Positions 26,597 to 35,170 of a stretch of DNA of 64,000 nt are shown in pieces; the first letter of the stretch is position 1, and every line of letters starts with the position of its first letter. Under the pieces are notes generated by a model, which was given only the letters and a program-made list of their open reading frames with translations, was not told the DNA's origin and did not search any database. The translations under genes were made by a program, and so were the position numbers. Source of the stretch: Hyphomicrobiales bacterium (lineage in GTDB: Bacteria > Pseudomonadota > Alphaproteobacteria > Rhizobiales > Rhizobiaceae); contig UBJR01000036.1 of the NCBI GenBank assembly GCA_900465675.1, positions 62,001-126,000 on the forward strand, in the 5' to 3' direction.

Positions 26597-26625
26597 TTGT
26601 TATCCTTTAGGCCTTCATGTATAGG
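26597..26625 (+). promoter_or_regulatory. Putative promoter of rpmE
   Basis: TTGTTA (26597-26602) and TATAGG (26620-26625) are separated by 17 nt and resemble a sigma-70-type promoter. The predicted start near 26632 would give a leader of about 110 nt before rpmE. This is a by-eye prediction. Confidence 0.35.
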
Positions 26626-26641
26626 CACCGCATCCGAATGG

Positions 26642-26670
26642 GAAGCCGTAGCCTTCGAGACTGCGGCTTC
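26642..26670 (+). other. Stem-loop in the rpmE leader
   Basis: GAAGCCGTAG and CTGCGGCTTC form a 10-bp stem (one G-U pair) with a 9-nt loop inside the presumed 5' leader of rpmE. Ribosomal protein leaders often carry autoregulatory structures, so it might bind L31. It could equally be a terminator remnant, although only a short AT stretch follows. Confidence 0.35.
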
Positions 26671-26741
26671 ATTTATTCAATCGGGCCTCTTGCCGCAATG
26701 ACATGCGTCAAATTGGACCCTGGCATCGCAGGAAGATTGTT

Positions 26742-26963
26742 ATGAAGGCTGATATCCATCCCGACTACCACACCATCAAGGTTGTGATGACTGACGGCAC
26801 CGAATACGAAACCCGCTCGACCTGGGGTTCGGAAGGCGCTGTCATGAACCTCGAAATCGATTCCAAGTCCCATCCGGCATGGACGGGCGGCAACCAGCAG
26901 CTCATGGACCGCGGTGGCCGCGTTTCCAAGTTCAACAAGCGTTTCGGCGGCCTCGGCCTCTAA
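26742..26963 (+). CDS. rpmE: 50S ribosomal protein L31 (cysteine-free)
   Basis: A 73-residue L31, starting MKADIHPDYHTIKVVMTDGT and ending FNKRFGGLGL. None of the four zinc-binding cysteines of E. coli L31 is present, so this is the C-minus, zinc-independent form usual in alphaproteobacteria. The start is ATG at 26742 after CAGGAAGATTGTT. It is monocistronic, with a strong terminator downstream. Confidence 0.95.
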   Translation: MKADIHPDYHTIKVVMTDGTEYETRSTWGSEGAVMNLEIDSKSHPAWTGGNQQLMDRGGRVSKFNKRFGGLGL

Positions 26964-26990
26964 TCGCTTCTGCGGTACTGAATTTGAAAA

Positions 26991-27017
26991 GAGCCCGGTT
27001 TCTACCGGGCTTTTTTA
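26991..27017 (+). terminator. Intrinsic terminator of rpmE
   Basis: AGCCCGGT (26992-26999) and ACCGGGCT (27004-27011) form an 8-bp stem, followed by TTTTTTATT. Confidence 0.9.
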
Positions 27018-27051
27018 TTGCCCGGTTTTGGGGCTGCGCTTTCCGCCAATG

Positions 27052-27085
27052 AAAAAGGCCGGTTGCGCAGGGAACGCAACCGGCC
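27052..27085 (-). terminator. Intrinsic terminator of rcdA (minus strand)
   Basis: GGCCGGTTGCG (27057-27067) pairs with CGCAACCGGCC (27075-27085). On the minus strand the stem is followed by five T (27056-27052). It lies about 27 nt after the rcdA stop. Confidence 0.88.
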
Positions 27086-27111
27086 GGATTTAAATATACT
27101 TCTGAGTAAAC

Positions 27112-27627
27112 TTAGTTGTTGCCGAAAGCGGTCTGCAGCAAGCTGAGCTGCGCCTGAACGCTGTTCTGATTGTCGGGAACGATTGGGGCTTCCGACGGGC
27201 GATAGATTTCGCGGTCGAGAAGGGCGATGCGGTTCTGCAGGCGCAGCGAGCGCTCGACGAGATCGCGGAAGGATTCCGGCAGGTCGCCCCAGCCGGGAGC
27301 GTTGCGATCGACGTTGAAGCCGTCGAGGCGAACCTTGTTCTTTTCAGCCAGAACCTGATCGCGAGACATCTCGCCGTTGTTGACGGCGCGCTGCAGCAGC
27401 AGCCACGATGCCATCTGCATCAGGCGGGTGGTGAGGCGCATCGATTCCGCTGCGTAAAGTACCGACGCCATGCGGGGGAGGACCTTGGAAGCTGCGCGGC
27501 CGTTACCGTCGAGGTAGGCTGCGGTTTCTTCGACAAGCGACATGCCCTCGGCATAAAGCGTCTTGAATTGCGACGATGCGGCGGCGCGTCCGGCGAAGCT
27601 GATCGTATTCAAACCAAGTTCCGACAT
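27112..27627 (-). CDS. rcdA: RcdA/DUF1465 family regulator of CtrA degradation
   Basis: A 171-residue helical protein of the DUF1465 family, whose Caulobacter member RcdA is an adaptor that helps deliver CtrA to ClpXP at the G1-S transition. Recognisable segments are SQFKTLYAEGMSLVEETAAY, ESMRLTTRLMQMASWLLLQR and SLRLQNRIALLDREIYRP. The start is ATG at 27627 after CAGGGACAAATTGA. It is monocistronic with its own terminator. The flexible C-terminal tail of about 20 residues matches the unstructured tail of RcdA. Confidence 0.88.
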   Translation of the reverse strand: MSELGLNTISFAGRAAASSQFKTLYAEGMSLVEETAAYLDGNGRAASKVLPRMASVLYAAESMRLTTRLMQMASWLLLQRAVNNGEMSRDQVLAEKNKVRLDGFNVDRNAPGWGDLPESFRDLVERSLRLQNRIALLDREIYRPSEAPIVPDNQNSVQAQLSLLQTAFGNN

Positions 27628-28006
27628 TCAATTTGTCCCTGTTGCACGCGTCTACATATGGTCAGGTAACGCCAGCCTGAAGTAAAAGTTTCAAGGGCCG
27701 GTCTTTATGTCTTTAAGATGGTATCATTACCCTAAATGCGCAAGGCGTTTCTTAAGAAAGGGTTAACTTCCACAGATTCGTGGTGAACGGCCGTGCAGGC
27801 AAAAAAGAAGAGCCGCAAAAGCGGCTCTCAAGGTAAAACAGGGAGAAAAATCAGACCAATTCACCGCATGGAAAACTGTCTGAGATCCAGACGAAATCTG
27901 GATGGTTTAAGTAGTAGCTCGTAAAGCTTAATATCCTGTTAATACTGTTCAGCATTAAGACTGGGCGAAGCGTGTTTTGCGCTTGCCTGTGACTTCTTTT
28001 CTGAAG
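27628..28006. other. Intergenic region between rcdA and the DUF1192 gene
   Basis: 379 nt. It must contain the leftward rcdA promoter and holds the minus-strand terminator at 27801-27828 for the upstream DUF1192/MFS transcription unit. The rest is AT-rich non-coding sequence with no plausible reading frame or RNA gene seen. Confidence 0.6.
27801..27828 (-). terminator. Intrinsic terminator (minus strand) after the DUF1192 gene
   Basis: AGAGCCGC (27809-27816) and GCGGCTCT (27821-27828) pair around an AAAA loop. On the minus strand the stem is followed by TCTTTTTT. It is about 180 nt after the DUF1192 stop. Confidence 0.8.
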
Positions 28007-28198
28007 TCAGGTGCGGAACAGGCCCTCGGCGGCGGCGCGCCCGGAAGCCTTCCTGGCCGACTCGGCCTCCAGTCTTGCGATCTCGCTTTTCAGCAGCTCG
28101 ATTCGCTCCTCGAGCTCACCGACCGACAACAGCGAAAGATCCGCACCAATCTCGTGGGCGGTCTTCTTCACTGGCCGTTCCTCGTCAAAGAAGCTCAT
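28007..28198 (-). CDS. DUF1192 small coiled-coil protein
   Basis: A 63-residue protein beginning MSFFDEERPVKKTAHEIGAD, with the heptad-rich helix LSVGELEERIELLKSEIARL. It matches DUF1192, a family of short alphaproteobacterial proteins of unknown function. A strong ribosome site (AGGGAGGATTGCC) precedes the ATG at 28198. It is 31 nt downstream of the MFS gene on the same strand, so probably the last gene of a two-gene unit. Confidence 0.88.
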   Translation of the reverse strand: MSFFDEERPVKKTAHEIGADLSLLSVGELEERIELLKSEIARLEAESARKASGRAAAEGLFRT

Positions 28199-28229
28199 GG
28201 CAATCCTCCCTTTCGTTCAGTTTGGCTTT

Positions 28230-29510
28230 TCAACCATACTTTACAGCAGGATCGCCACTTTCGGGAGACTTGTTGGATCCGCGGTCGGCAAGCGTCATGC
28301 TTTCGGGCGTGATCATCGGCGATGTTGCCGTCGGGATCGTCGTGTAGGCGTCACGGGCATCGGGGTGGATGGCAGCGCGAAGGCGGCTGCGGATGATCGC
28401 ATAGGCGGCGATCAGCACGTGAGCGATCGCCGTTACGAGGAACAGCGCGTGCGGGCTGACCATGGACATGACGGGCCCGCCGATCGTCGGGCCGATGACG
28501 GTGCCGATGCCGTAGAGCAGCAGCAGTCCGCCGGAGACCTTCACGAAATCCTCGGAGGAGGCGAAGTCGTTCGCGTGCGCCACGGCGATCGGATAGAGCG
28601 TGTTGGCGACGGCGCCGTAGAACACAACGAGGCCGATCACCCAGAAGGGGTCGGACGGGCTGAAGAGAACGATCAGAATACCGGCGAGAGCAGCAAGGCC
28701 GGACATGGCGGCCAGAACGTAACGGCGGTCGATGCGGTCCGAGAGACGGCCGGCTGGAAACTGCATGACGGCGCCGGCAAAGATCGTGGCGCTCATCATG
28801 ATGGCGATGCTGGTATCCGACAGCCCGGCACCTGCGCCGAAGACGGCGCCCAGCGTACCATAGGCACCATTGGCAATGCCGACGAGCAGGATGCCGAGGC
28901 ATGAGACGGGCGAATTGCGGTAGAGCGCCGGCAGGTCGAGGCGCACGGCCTTCAGCGGCTGCGGAGAAGCCGCCGTCGACAGCGTCGTCGGCAGCATGGC
29001 GACGCAATAGAAGACGCCGCAGATCATGAACAGGATGGGCGTGCGCACATCCTCCAGCGGGATCATCATCTGGCCGCCGACGACGCCGAACAGCGTAATG
29101 GCGATATAGAGCGAGAAGATCGCGCCACGGCTTTCGTTCGTCGCCCGTTCGTTCAGCCAGCTTTCGATGATCATCGAGGTGCCGGCGGTGGAGAAGCCGG
29201 TGACGGCGCGCAGCGCAATCCACCAGACCGGATCGATGACGATACCGCTGAACAGCGCGCTGATGGCGATGATGGCGATGAAACCGGAGAAAGCGCGCAC
29301 ATGGCCGACACGGCGCACCATATTCGGCGCCACGAGGCAGCCGATAACAAAGCCGCCGGCCCAAGATGTGCCGAGCAGACCGAGCGTGGTGGTGGCGTAA
29401 CCTTCGATGTTCCCGCGGACGGGGAGCAGGATGCCCTGCAGGCCATTGCCCATGAAGAGGAAAAGCGTTCCGAAAAGCAGCGCGGCGACGGACAGCAGAT
29501 TTCTTCTCAT
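28230..29510 (-). CDS. MFS transporter (YcaD-like)
   Basis: A 426-residue permease with twelve hydrophobic segments. MFS loop motifs appear as GCLVAPNMVRRVGHVRAF between TM2 and TM3 and, in the second half, QFPAGRLSDRIDRRYVLA. The pattern GTSMIIESWLNERATNESRG is typical of the YcaD group. The substrate is unknown. The ATG at 29510 gives MRRNLLSVAALLFGTL; a longer frame to 29576 lacks support. The C-terminal 40 residues are hydrophilic. Confidence 0.88.
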   Translation of the reverse strand: MRRNLLSVAALLFGTLFLFMGNGLQGILLPVRGNIEGYATTTLGLLGTSWAGGFVIGCLVAPNMVRRVGHVRAFSGFIAIIAISALFSGIVIDPVWWIALRAVTGFSTAGTSMIIESWLNERATNESRGAIFSLYIAITLFGVVGGQMMIPLEDVRTPILFMICGVFYCVAMLPTTLSTAASPQPLKAVRLDLPALYRNSPVSCLGILLVGIANGAYGTLGAVFGAGAGLSDTSIAIMMSATIFAGAVMQFPAGRLSDRIDRRYVLAAMSGLAALAGILIVLFSPSDPFWVIGLVVFYGAVANTLYPIAVAHANDFASSEDFVKVSGGLLLLYGIGTVIGPTIGGPVMSMVSPHALFLVTAIAHVLIAAYAIIRSRLRAAIHPDARDAYTTIPTATSPMITPESMTLADRGSNKSPESGDPAVKYG

Positions 29511-29683
29511 ATGCCCACTCTCGACGAGTTCGATTTCAAAAAGACATAGCCGAGACGATGTCCCGCCCAGTCCCAATGGTGTTGATTGTGCCCCGGAATG
29601 CCGTTACGGCATGAAGAAATTCTGTGTTCGCCCGGAATAATGTCGGTCCTGTGACATTATGATAATATTGGAAAAATAAAACC

Positions 29684-29848
29684 ATGACCAAGCTGCTCGC
29701 ATTGCTGCTCATCCTGGCCATGGTCATACACATCATCAAGCCGTTCGGGCTGCCCGGTTTGCGACGGCGGATGGACTTCTGGAAGATTGCGCTGATCGCT
29801 TTCGCGATCTGGACGGTGGCGCTGCTTGGGCGCGAGTTCTTCGGCTAG
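29684..29848 (+). CDS. Small two-helix membrane protein, hypothetical
   Basis: A 54-residue frame: MTKLLALLLILAMVIHIIKP, a basic loop (LRRRMDFWK), then a second hydrophobic helix (IALIAFAIWTVALLG) and REFFG. It is probably an inner-membrane hairpin with the basic loop in the cytoplasm. The start is ATG at 29684 after an AT-rich GGAAAAATAAAACC. The stop overlaps the end of the convergent phzF-like gene by 4 nt. No family was recognised. Confidence 0.65.
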   Translation: MTKLLALLLILAMVIHIIKPFGLPGLRRRMDFWKIALIAFAIWTVALLGREFFG

Positions 29849-30762
29849 GCGAGAATCTCGCCGCGCATGACGAAGACGCAGCTGCCGGAAATGCGGACAT
29901 CGGTGATCGGTCCGCCCGCTTTCGTCACATCGACCTCAATGATGCTCCGACGGCCCATCTCGACACCCTGTTCGATCGTGATGCGTTGTTGGCTGTCGTT
30001 TCCGGGCGTCCGGGAAACCAGATATGCCGAGAGGGCGGCGGAGGCACTGCCGGTCGCCGGGTCTTCAGGGACGTTATCGAGTGGCGCAAACATGCGCGCA
30101 CGAAGATGCCAGGGGTCTTCCTTCGAGCGGACATAGAGGAACAGCGAGAAGTCGTGGTTGTTCTCGCCGCGGTTCCCGGCGGCCTCTCGGAACAGGGCGG
30201 GGTTGGGCACCGCTGCGGCAAGTGCCTCGAGGTTCGCGAGTTCGGCAACGGCAAATTCCAGGCCGACGGAGACGAAAAGCGGGTGGTGGCGTGCGGTGGC
30301 GATCTGGTCCGGTCGTATGGCGATGCAGCGGGCAATATCGGCTTCCGGGATTGCAGCGCCTACCTGCAGCGGTTTTGGCGCACGGATCGTCGCTGCGGTC
30401 ACCTGTCCATTGCTGCGGCGCAGATCGACCTCGACGATACCGGCGGCTTCCTCGAAGCGCAGCCGGTCGCCGACCCGTTTGCCGAAGATGTCGCTTTGCT
30501 GGCCGATGAAATAGGCGGTGCCGACATTCGGATGGCCGGCAAAGGGCACTTCCATGGTCGGCGTGAAGATGCGGACATGCGCGGTGTTGGCAGGATCCTT
30601 CGGCGGCAGCACGAAGGTGATTTCGGAATAGCCGAACTCGGCGGCGATCTTCTGCATCTCGGTCGTATCGAGATGCTCGGCGCCGGTAATGACGGCAAGC
30701 GGATTGCCCTCGAAGCGAACGGAGGTGAAGACGTCGAGGGTGGTGTAGGCAAGATTGGGCAC
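29845..30762 (-). CDS. PhzF family isomerase
   Basis: A 305-residue enzyme of the PhzF (diaminopimelate-epimerase-like) fold: LDVFTSVRFEGNPLAVI at the start, the catalytic-glutamate region GYSEITFVLPP (E47), PFAGHPNVGTAY, and in the second half EDPATGSASAALSAYL. Most members outside phenazine operons have unknown substrates, and no phenazine genes are present here. The start is GTG at 30762, behind AGGAG with ideal spacing. Monocistronic. Confidence 0.9.
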   Translation of the reverse strand: MPNLAYTTLDVFTSVRFEGNPLAVITGAEHLDTTEMQKIAAEFGYSEITFVLPPKDPANTAHVRIFTPTMEVPFAGHPNVGTAYFIGQQSDIFGKRVGDRLRFEEAAGIVEVDLRRSNGQVTAATIRAPKPLQVGAAIPEADIARCIAIRPDQIATARHHPLFVSVGLEFAVAELANLEALAAAVPNPALFREAAGNRGENNHDFSLFLYVRSKEDPWHLRARMFAPLDNVPEDPATGSASAALSAYLVSRTPGNDSQQRITIEQGVEMGRRSIIEVDVTKAGGPITDVRISGSCVFVMRGEILA

Positions 30763-30840
30763 GGCAGGCTCCTGTTCGGCAGGCCACCATGATTAGCCGG
30801 GAGCGCCTGTCGCAGAAGGGGCAAACTTGTCGCCGTGACA

Positions 30841-30868
30841 AAGAAAATGGGCGGCCAAGGCCGCCCAT
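30841..30868 (-). terminator. Intrinsic terminator of fda (minus strand)
   Basis: ATGGGCGGCC (30847-30856) and GGCCGCCCAT (30859-30868) form a 10-bp stem with a 2-nt spacer. On the minus strand it is followed by TTTTCTTT. It starts 7 nt after the fda stop. Confidence 0.85.
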
Positions 30869-30874
30869 ATTTGA

Positions 30875-31795
30875 TCAAACGAGGGCGCTCTCGCGCGCGT
30901 CGGACTTATCGACGCTTGCCGCATAGATCTGGGCGATCGTTTTGGTCAGGCTTGCGTCGAATTCCGCGTCGCTCATCGTCACGCGCAGATTTTCCGCCAG
31001 AGCGCGGGAGAAGCTGGCGATCATGCCGTGGTTATGGCTGAGTTTTTCGCAGGCTTCCTCGGTGCTGTATCCGCCTGAAAGGGCGACAACGCGGATCACC
31101 GACTTGTGGGCGATCAGCGGCCCATAGAGATCGGCAACGGTCGGGATCGTCAGCTTGATCATGACGTTTTCACCGGCGGGAAGCTTGTCCAGTTCCTTTA
31201 GGATCTCGTCGCGCAGGATGGCCTCGGCCTGCTGCTTCGTCGGGCTGTTGATCGAGACTTCCGGCTCGACGATCGGGATGAGGCCGTGGCCGATGATCTG
31301 GCGCGCCACTTCGAACTGCTGTTTCACGACGGCGGCGATCCCTGCCTTGTCGGCATGGGCGATGACCGAGCGCATCTTCGTGCCGAATATGCCCTTCTGC
31401 CGGGCGCGGATCAGGAGCGCGTCCAGATCCGGCATCGGCTTCATCACCTGAACGCCGTTTTCCTCGGCTTCGAGGCCCTTGTCGATCTTCAGAAAGGGAA
31501 CGACGCCGCGCTTTTCCCAGAGGTAGGAGGGGACAGCCTGACCATCGACTTCGCCGTCCATGGTTCGTTCGAAGAGGATCGCGGCGATGACCTTCTCGCC
31601 CGAAAAGGCAGGCGCGCTCATGATGCGGGCGCGCATGGCATGGACCAGTCGGAACATTTCCTCGTCACCGGAATAATCCGATTCAGATACGCCATAAAGA
31701 CGCAGTGCCTTCGGCGTCGAGCCACCGCTTTGATCCAGCGCTGCAATGAAACCCGGTGCAGAGCTCATCTTATCCAACATCTTCGCGTCTACCAT
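30875..31795 (-). CDS. fda: Class I fructose-bisphosphate aldolase
   Basis: A 306-residue class I (Schiff-base) aldolase that cleaves fructose-1,6-bisphosphate in glycolysis/gluconeogenesis. Typical segments are PGFIAALDQSGGSTPKALR, PFLKIDKGLE, PIVEPEVSI and VVALSGGYSTEEAC. The protein is in the short class I group rather than the metal-dependent class II. The ATG at 31795 follows AGGAG. pgk lies upstream on the same strand, 236 nt away and with its own terminator. A long palindrome about 107 nt upstream may be its operator. Confidence 0.93.
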   Translation of the reverse strand: MVDAKMLDKMSSAPGFIAALDQSGGSTPKALRLYGVSESDYSGDEEMFRLVHAMRARIMSAPAFSGEKVIAAILFERTMDGEVDGQAVPSYLWEKRGVVPFLKIDKGLEAEENGVQVMKPMPDLDALLIRARQKGIFGTKMRSVIAHADKAGIAAVVKQQFEVARQIIGHGLIPIVEPEVSINSPTKQQAEAILRDEILKELDKLPAGENVMIKLTIPTVADLYGPLIAHKSVIRVVALSGGYSTEEACEKLSHNHGMIASFSRALAENLRVTMSDAEFDASLTKTIAQIYAASVDKSDARESALV

Positions 31796-31901
31796 GCTGC
31801 TCCTATCCCAAAAATCGGCGCGCTAGGCGCCTACGGCTCAATGGCTATCATTCGCGGATAACAGAAGTTTATGAGCGGGAGAATGGAGCGCTAAACCATT
31901 G

Positions 31902-31928
31902 AAACGATTGAAATCATTTCAATCGTTT
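31902..31928. promoter_or_regulatory. Perfect palindrome upstream of fda, probable operator
   Basis: AAACGATTGAAAT (31902-31914), a central C, and ATTTCAATCGTTT (31916-31928) make a perfect 27-bp inverted repeat with very AT-rich content, 107-133 nt before the fda start. The arms contain repeated TTGAAA/TTTCAA elements. No T-tract or gene end adjoins it in the terminator arrangement, and the pgk terminator is separate. A LacI- or GntR-type dimeric regulator site is a reasonable guess. Confidence 0.55.
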
Positions 31929-31957
31929 GAAAGTTTGGGCAGTTTTGGCCCCACTGA

Positions 31958-31992
31958 GCAAAAGACCGCAAAAGCGAGGTGCTTCCGCGGTC
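31958..31992 (-). terminator. Likely terminator of pgk (minus strand)
   Basis: GACCGC (31964-31969) and GCGGTC (31987-31992) close a stem that continues with AAGC/GCTT inside. On the minus strand TTTTGCT follows. It lies about 40 nt after the pgk stop. Confidence 0.65.
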
Positions 31993-32031
31993 CTATCCAC
32001 ATGTAAAAATTGTTAAATCAGCTTTGGCTGA

Positions 32032-33231
32032 TTATTTGCCCTTGAGAACGGCAACGCCTGGAAGGACCTTGCCTTCCATCCATTCCAGGAAGGCGCCGCC
32101 TGCCGTCGAGACGTAGCTGAAGTCGTCGGCGACGCCAGCATGGTTGAGCGCCGAAACGGTATCGCCACCGCCCGCGACCGAAGTCAGCTTGCCGGCCTTG
32201 GTACGCTCGGCAGCGTATTGTGCCGCCGCAACCGTCGCTTTGTCGAAGGGCTCGATCTCGAAAGCGCCGAGCGGGCCGTTCCAGACCAGCGTCTGCGCAC
32301 GGTCGATCCAGGCCTTGACGGCTTCGACCGACTTCGGGCCGACGTCGAGAACCATGGCATCGGCAGGGATCGCTTCGATGGCGACCGTCTCGTTGGCGGC
32401 TCCCGCCTTGAATTCGCGGGCGACGACGCCGTCCTCCGGCAGGATGATGGCGCAGCCGGCGGATGCGGCTTCGATCATGATCTGCTTTGCGGTTTCGGCG
32501 AGATCATGCTCGCAGAGCGACTTGCCGACATTGGTGCCGCGGGCGGCGATGAAGGTGTTGGCCATGCCGCCGCCGATCACGAGGGCGTCGACCTTCTTCA
32601 CCAGGTTCATCAACAGGTCGATCTTGCTCGAGACCTTGGCGCCGCCGACGATGGCGACGACCGGGCGAACCGGCTCACCGAGACCCTTTTCCAGCGCTTC
32701 CAGCTCCGCCTGCATCGTGCGTCCGGCATAGGCAGGCAGCAGGTGGGCGAGACCTTCGGTCGAGGAATGCGCACGGTGGGCCGCGGAGAAGGCGTCGTTG
32801 ACATAGATGTCGCCGTTGGCGGCGAGCGCCTTGGTGTGTTCGGCGTCGTTCTTTTCTTCGGCCTTGTGGAAACGGGTGTTTTCGAGCAGCAGGATATCGC
32901 CGTCCTGCAGCTTGGCGACGGCGGCGGATGCTGCATCGCCGATCGAGTCCGTGGCGGTGGCAACGGGCTTGCCGAGAACCTTGGCGACGTCGGCTGCGAT
33001 CAGCGACAGCGAAAGGTCAGGCGAGGGACCATCCTTCGGGCGGCCGAAATGGGCAAGCAGGATGACCTTTGCGCCCTTCTTCGACAGTTCGAGGATCGTC
33101 GGTGCGACGCGCTCGATGCGGGTTGCGTCGGTAACCTTGCCGTCTTTCACCGGAACGTTGAGATCGACGCGGACGAGAACGCGCTTGCCGGCGATGCCGT
33201 TGAGGTCGTCGAGGGTCTTGAAAGCTGGCAT
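32032..33231 (-). CDS. pgk: Phosphoglycerate kinase
   Basis: A 399-residue PGK, the usual length, transferring phosphate between 1,3-bisphosphoglycerate and ADP. Signature KRVLVRVDLNVPVKDGKVTD lies near the N-terminus, LLAHFGRP in the first domain, EALEKGLGEPVRPVVAIVGG at the hinge, and GGGDTVSALNHAG near the nucleotide site. The start is ATG at 33231 (MPAFKTLDDL). Together with fda, gap and tkt it forms a sugar-phosphate neighbourhood on one strand. Confidence 0.97.
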   Translation of the reverse strand: MPAFKTLDDLNGIAGKRVLVRVDLNVPVKDGKVTDATRIERVAPTILELSKKGAKVILLAHFGRPKDGPSPDLSLSLIAADVAKVLGKPVATATDSIGDAASAAVAKLQDGDILLLENTRFHKAEEKNDAEHTKALAANGDIYVNDAFSAAHRAHSSTEGLAHLLPAYAGRTMQAELEALEKGLGEPVRPVVAIVGGAKVSSKIDLLMNLVKKVDALVIGGGMANTFIAARGTNVGKSLCEHDLAETAKQIMIEAASAGCAIILPEDGVVAREFKAGAANETVAIEAIPADAMVLDVGPKSVEAVKAWIDRAQTLVWNGPLGAFEIEPFDKATVAAAQYAAERTKAGKLTSVAGGGDTVSALNHAGVADDFSYVSTAGGAFLEWMEGKVLPGVAVLKGK

Positions 33232-33301
33232 GGGAGTATCCGTTCGTTAGTGCCTTGGAAGGTGGCCGACCATAGCAAGGATGCCCCGCGACGCAAGGTG
33301 T

Positions 33302-35170
33302 TCAGCCGTGCTTTTCACGCGCGTTTTCGTCGCTCTCCGGCACCCGTCCCACATGCGCGGGCTCCGGCACATGGCGGCCTTTGAAGCGGTCGCGGATGCG
33401 CTGGATGATATCGCGCATGTTGATGAAGATCGGCAGGGTAATTGCCGGTTCCACCGCTTCCAGAGACATGCCGACGGAGCTGATGTGATCCTGGTCGTCG
33501 AGGTCGCGAACGATGAGGATGATCGAGCCGAGACGGACACGATCGGCATAGTCGGCCTTGCCGCCAAGCCGCTGCTTCATCAGTTCGGCGATCGTCAGGC
33601 CCTTCTCGGATTCGTTCAGCAGACCCGGCCCATAGGCGGCATCGAGATCGGCGGCTGGACGGATCGGCGAGAGCGCGAACGCCCCGAAGAAATCCGCATC
33701 ATCCTCATCGACAGGCGCCTTGCTCGCAAAGAGACGGTCGAGCAGGCGCGCGTAGCTCGGCACGATGAAGAGATAGACCAGATCGTTTTCGCGCAGCCGC
33801 CCGGCATATTGATAGCGCAGCGACTTGCCGTCGCGGATGACCAGCGACGGTGTGGCCCAGCGCGGGATGCGCTCGCCACGGAGGACGGGGCTGTCCTTGA
33901 TGACGCGGTAGGCGAGGAGTTCATGGTTTGCAGAGCCCGGCAGATCGATCTCGACCTTGTCGACGGCGCCCATGCGCGGCGGAATGATGAGGCCGAGCTT
34001 CTTCGCCACCGGTTTGATCGTCCATCCTTGGACGAGGAGCGAGACGAGGACGATGATGAAGGCGACGTTGAAATAGACATGGCCATTTGGCAGGCCGCCG
34101 AGGATGGGCATGATGGCGAGCAGGATCGAGACGGCGCCGCGCAGGCCGACCCAGGCGACGAAACCGATTTCCTGCTGCGTATAGTCATAGGGCAGCAGCG
34201 ATAGCCATACGGCCAGCGGCCGGGCGACGAAGATCAGGAACAGCGCCAGCGCCACGGCGGGCAGGATGATTGCCGGAAACTGCGACGGCGTTGCCAAAAG
34301 CCCGAGCACGAGGAACATGATGATCTGTGCCAGCCAGGTCATGCCGTCCTGGAAGCGCTTGATGGCGGCAAGGCCCGGAAGCTTGCGGTTACCGGCATAG
34401 ATGCCCGCGACATAGACGGCGAGGAAGCCGCTGCCGCCGACCGCGCCGGTGAAGGCGAAGACCAGCATGGCAAGGCCGAGCACGAAGATCGGCGTCAGGC
34501 CGCGATCGGTATCGAGGCGGCTGACCACCTGGGCGATCATCATGCCGCCGAGCATGCCGAGGATGACGCCGAGACCCATTTCCTCGATGAAGAGGGCCAG
34601 CATCGACAGATTGATGCCGGAATAGCCTTCGCCGCTCGCCAGCAGTTCGACGAGGACGATGGTGAGGAAGATCGCCATCGGATCGTTTGTGCCGGACTCG
34701 ACTTCCAGCGTCGAGCGCACCTTGTCGCGAATATTGATGCCGCCGATGCGCAGCAGGAAGAAGACAGCGGCGGCATCGGTCGAGGCGACGATGGAGCCGA
34801 GCAGCATGCCTTCCAGCCAGCTGAAATTGAGCAGCCAGGTAGCGGCGAAGCCGACAAGGGCGGCGGTCATCAGAACGCCGACGGATGCAAGCGTCAGCGA
34901 GGGTATAGCGGCAAGCTTGAAGGCCTGAATTGGCGTGCCGAAGCCGGAATCGAAGAGGATGACGGCGAGCGCGATGGAGCCAAGGATATAGGCAAGATAA
35001 TTGTTGCTGAACTCGATGCCGAGGCCATCCACACCGGCCAGCAGGCCGATGCCGAGGAAGAGCAGCAGCAAGGGGGCGCCGAAACGGAAGGCGAGCAGGC
35101 TGGACAAGGCCGCAAGAAGCACCAGCGCCGTCGAAACCAGCACGACGATATAGAATGCTTCCACGTCCAT
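33302..35170 (-). CDS. CPA1-type K+/H+ (NhaP2/CvrA-like) antiporter
   Basis: A 622-residue inner-membrane antiporter with about 12-13 TM segments up to residue 400, followed by a soluble C-terminal region with a TrkA-C-like part (ANHELLAYRVIKDSPVLRGE). The transport-site aspartates appear in GSIVASTDAAAVFFLL and ESGTNDPMAIFLT. The architecture is that of NhaP2/CvrA, which exchanges K+ for H+ and protects against osmotic or pH stress. The start is ATG at 35170 or, with better spacing from AAGGGG, GTG at 35164. Confidence 0.92.
   Translation of the reverse strand: MDVEAFYIVVLVSTALVLLAALSSLLAFRFGAPLLLLFLGIGLLAGVDGLGIEFSNNYLAYILGSIALAVILFDSGFGTPIQAFKLAAIPSLTLASVGVLMTAALVGFAATWLLNFSWLEGMLLGSIVASTDAAAVFFLLRIGGINIRDKVRSTLEVESGTNDPMAIFLTIVLVELLASGEGYSGINLSMLALFIEEMGLGVILGMLGGMMIAQVVSRLDTDRGLTPIFVLGLAMLVFAFTGAVGGSGFLAVYVAGIYAGNRKLPGLAAIKRFQDGMTWLAQIIMFLVLGLLATPSQFPAIILPAVALALFLIFVARPLAVWLSLLPYDYTQQEIGFVAWVGLRGAVSILLAIMPILGGLPNGHVYFNVAFIIVLVSLLVQGWTIKPVAKKLGLIIPPRMGAVDKVEIDLPGSANHELLAYRVIKDSPVLRGERIPRWATPSLVIRDGKSLRYQYAGRLRENDLVYLFIVPSYARLLDRLFASKAPVDEDDADFFGAFALSPIRPAADLDAAYGPGLLNESEKGLTIAELMKQRLGGKADYADRVRLGSIILIVRDLDDQDHISSVGMSLEAVEPAITLPIFINMRDIIQRIRDRFKGRHVPEPAHVGRVPESDENAREKHG

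Noticed and set aside
29845..30762. Phenazine biosynthesis locus
   Set aside because: Only a PhzF-fold protein is present. No phzA-E or phzG genes are nearby, and PhzF homologues are common outside phenazine producers.
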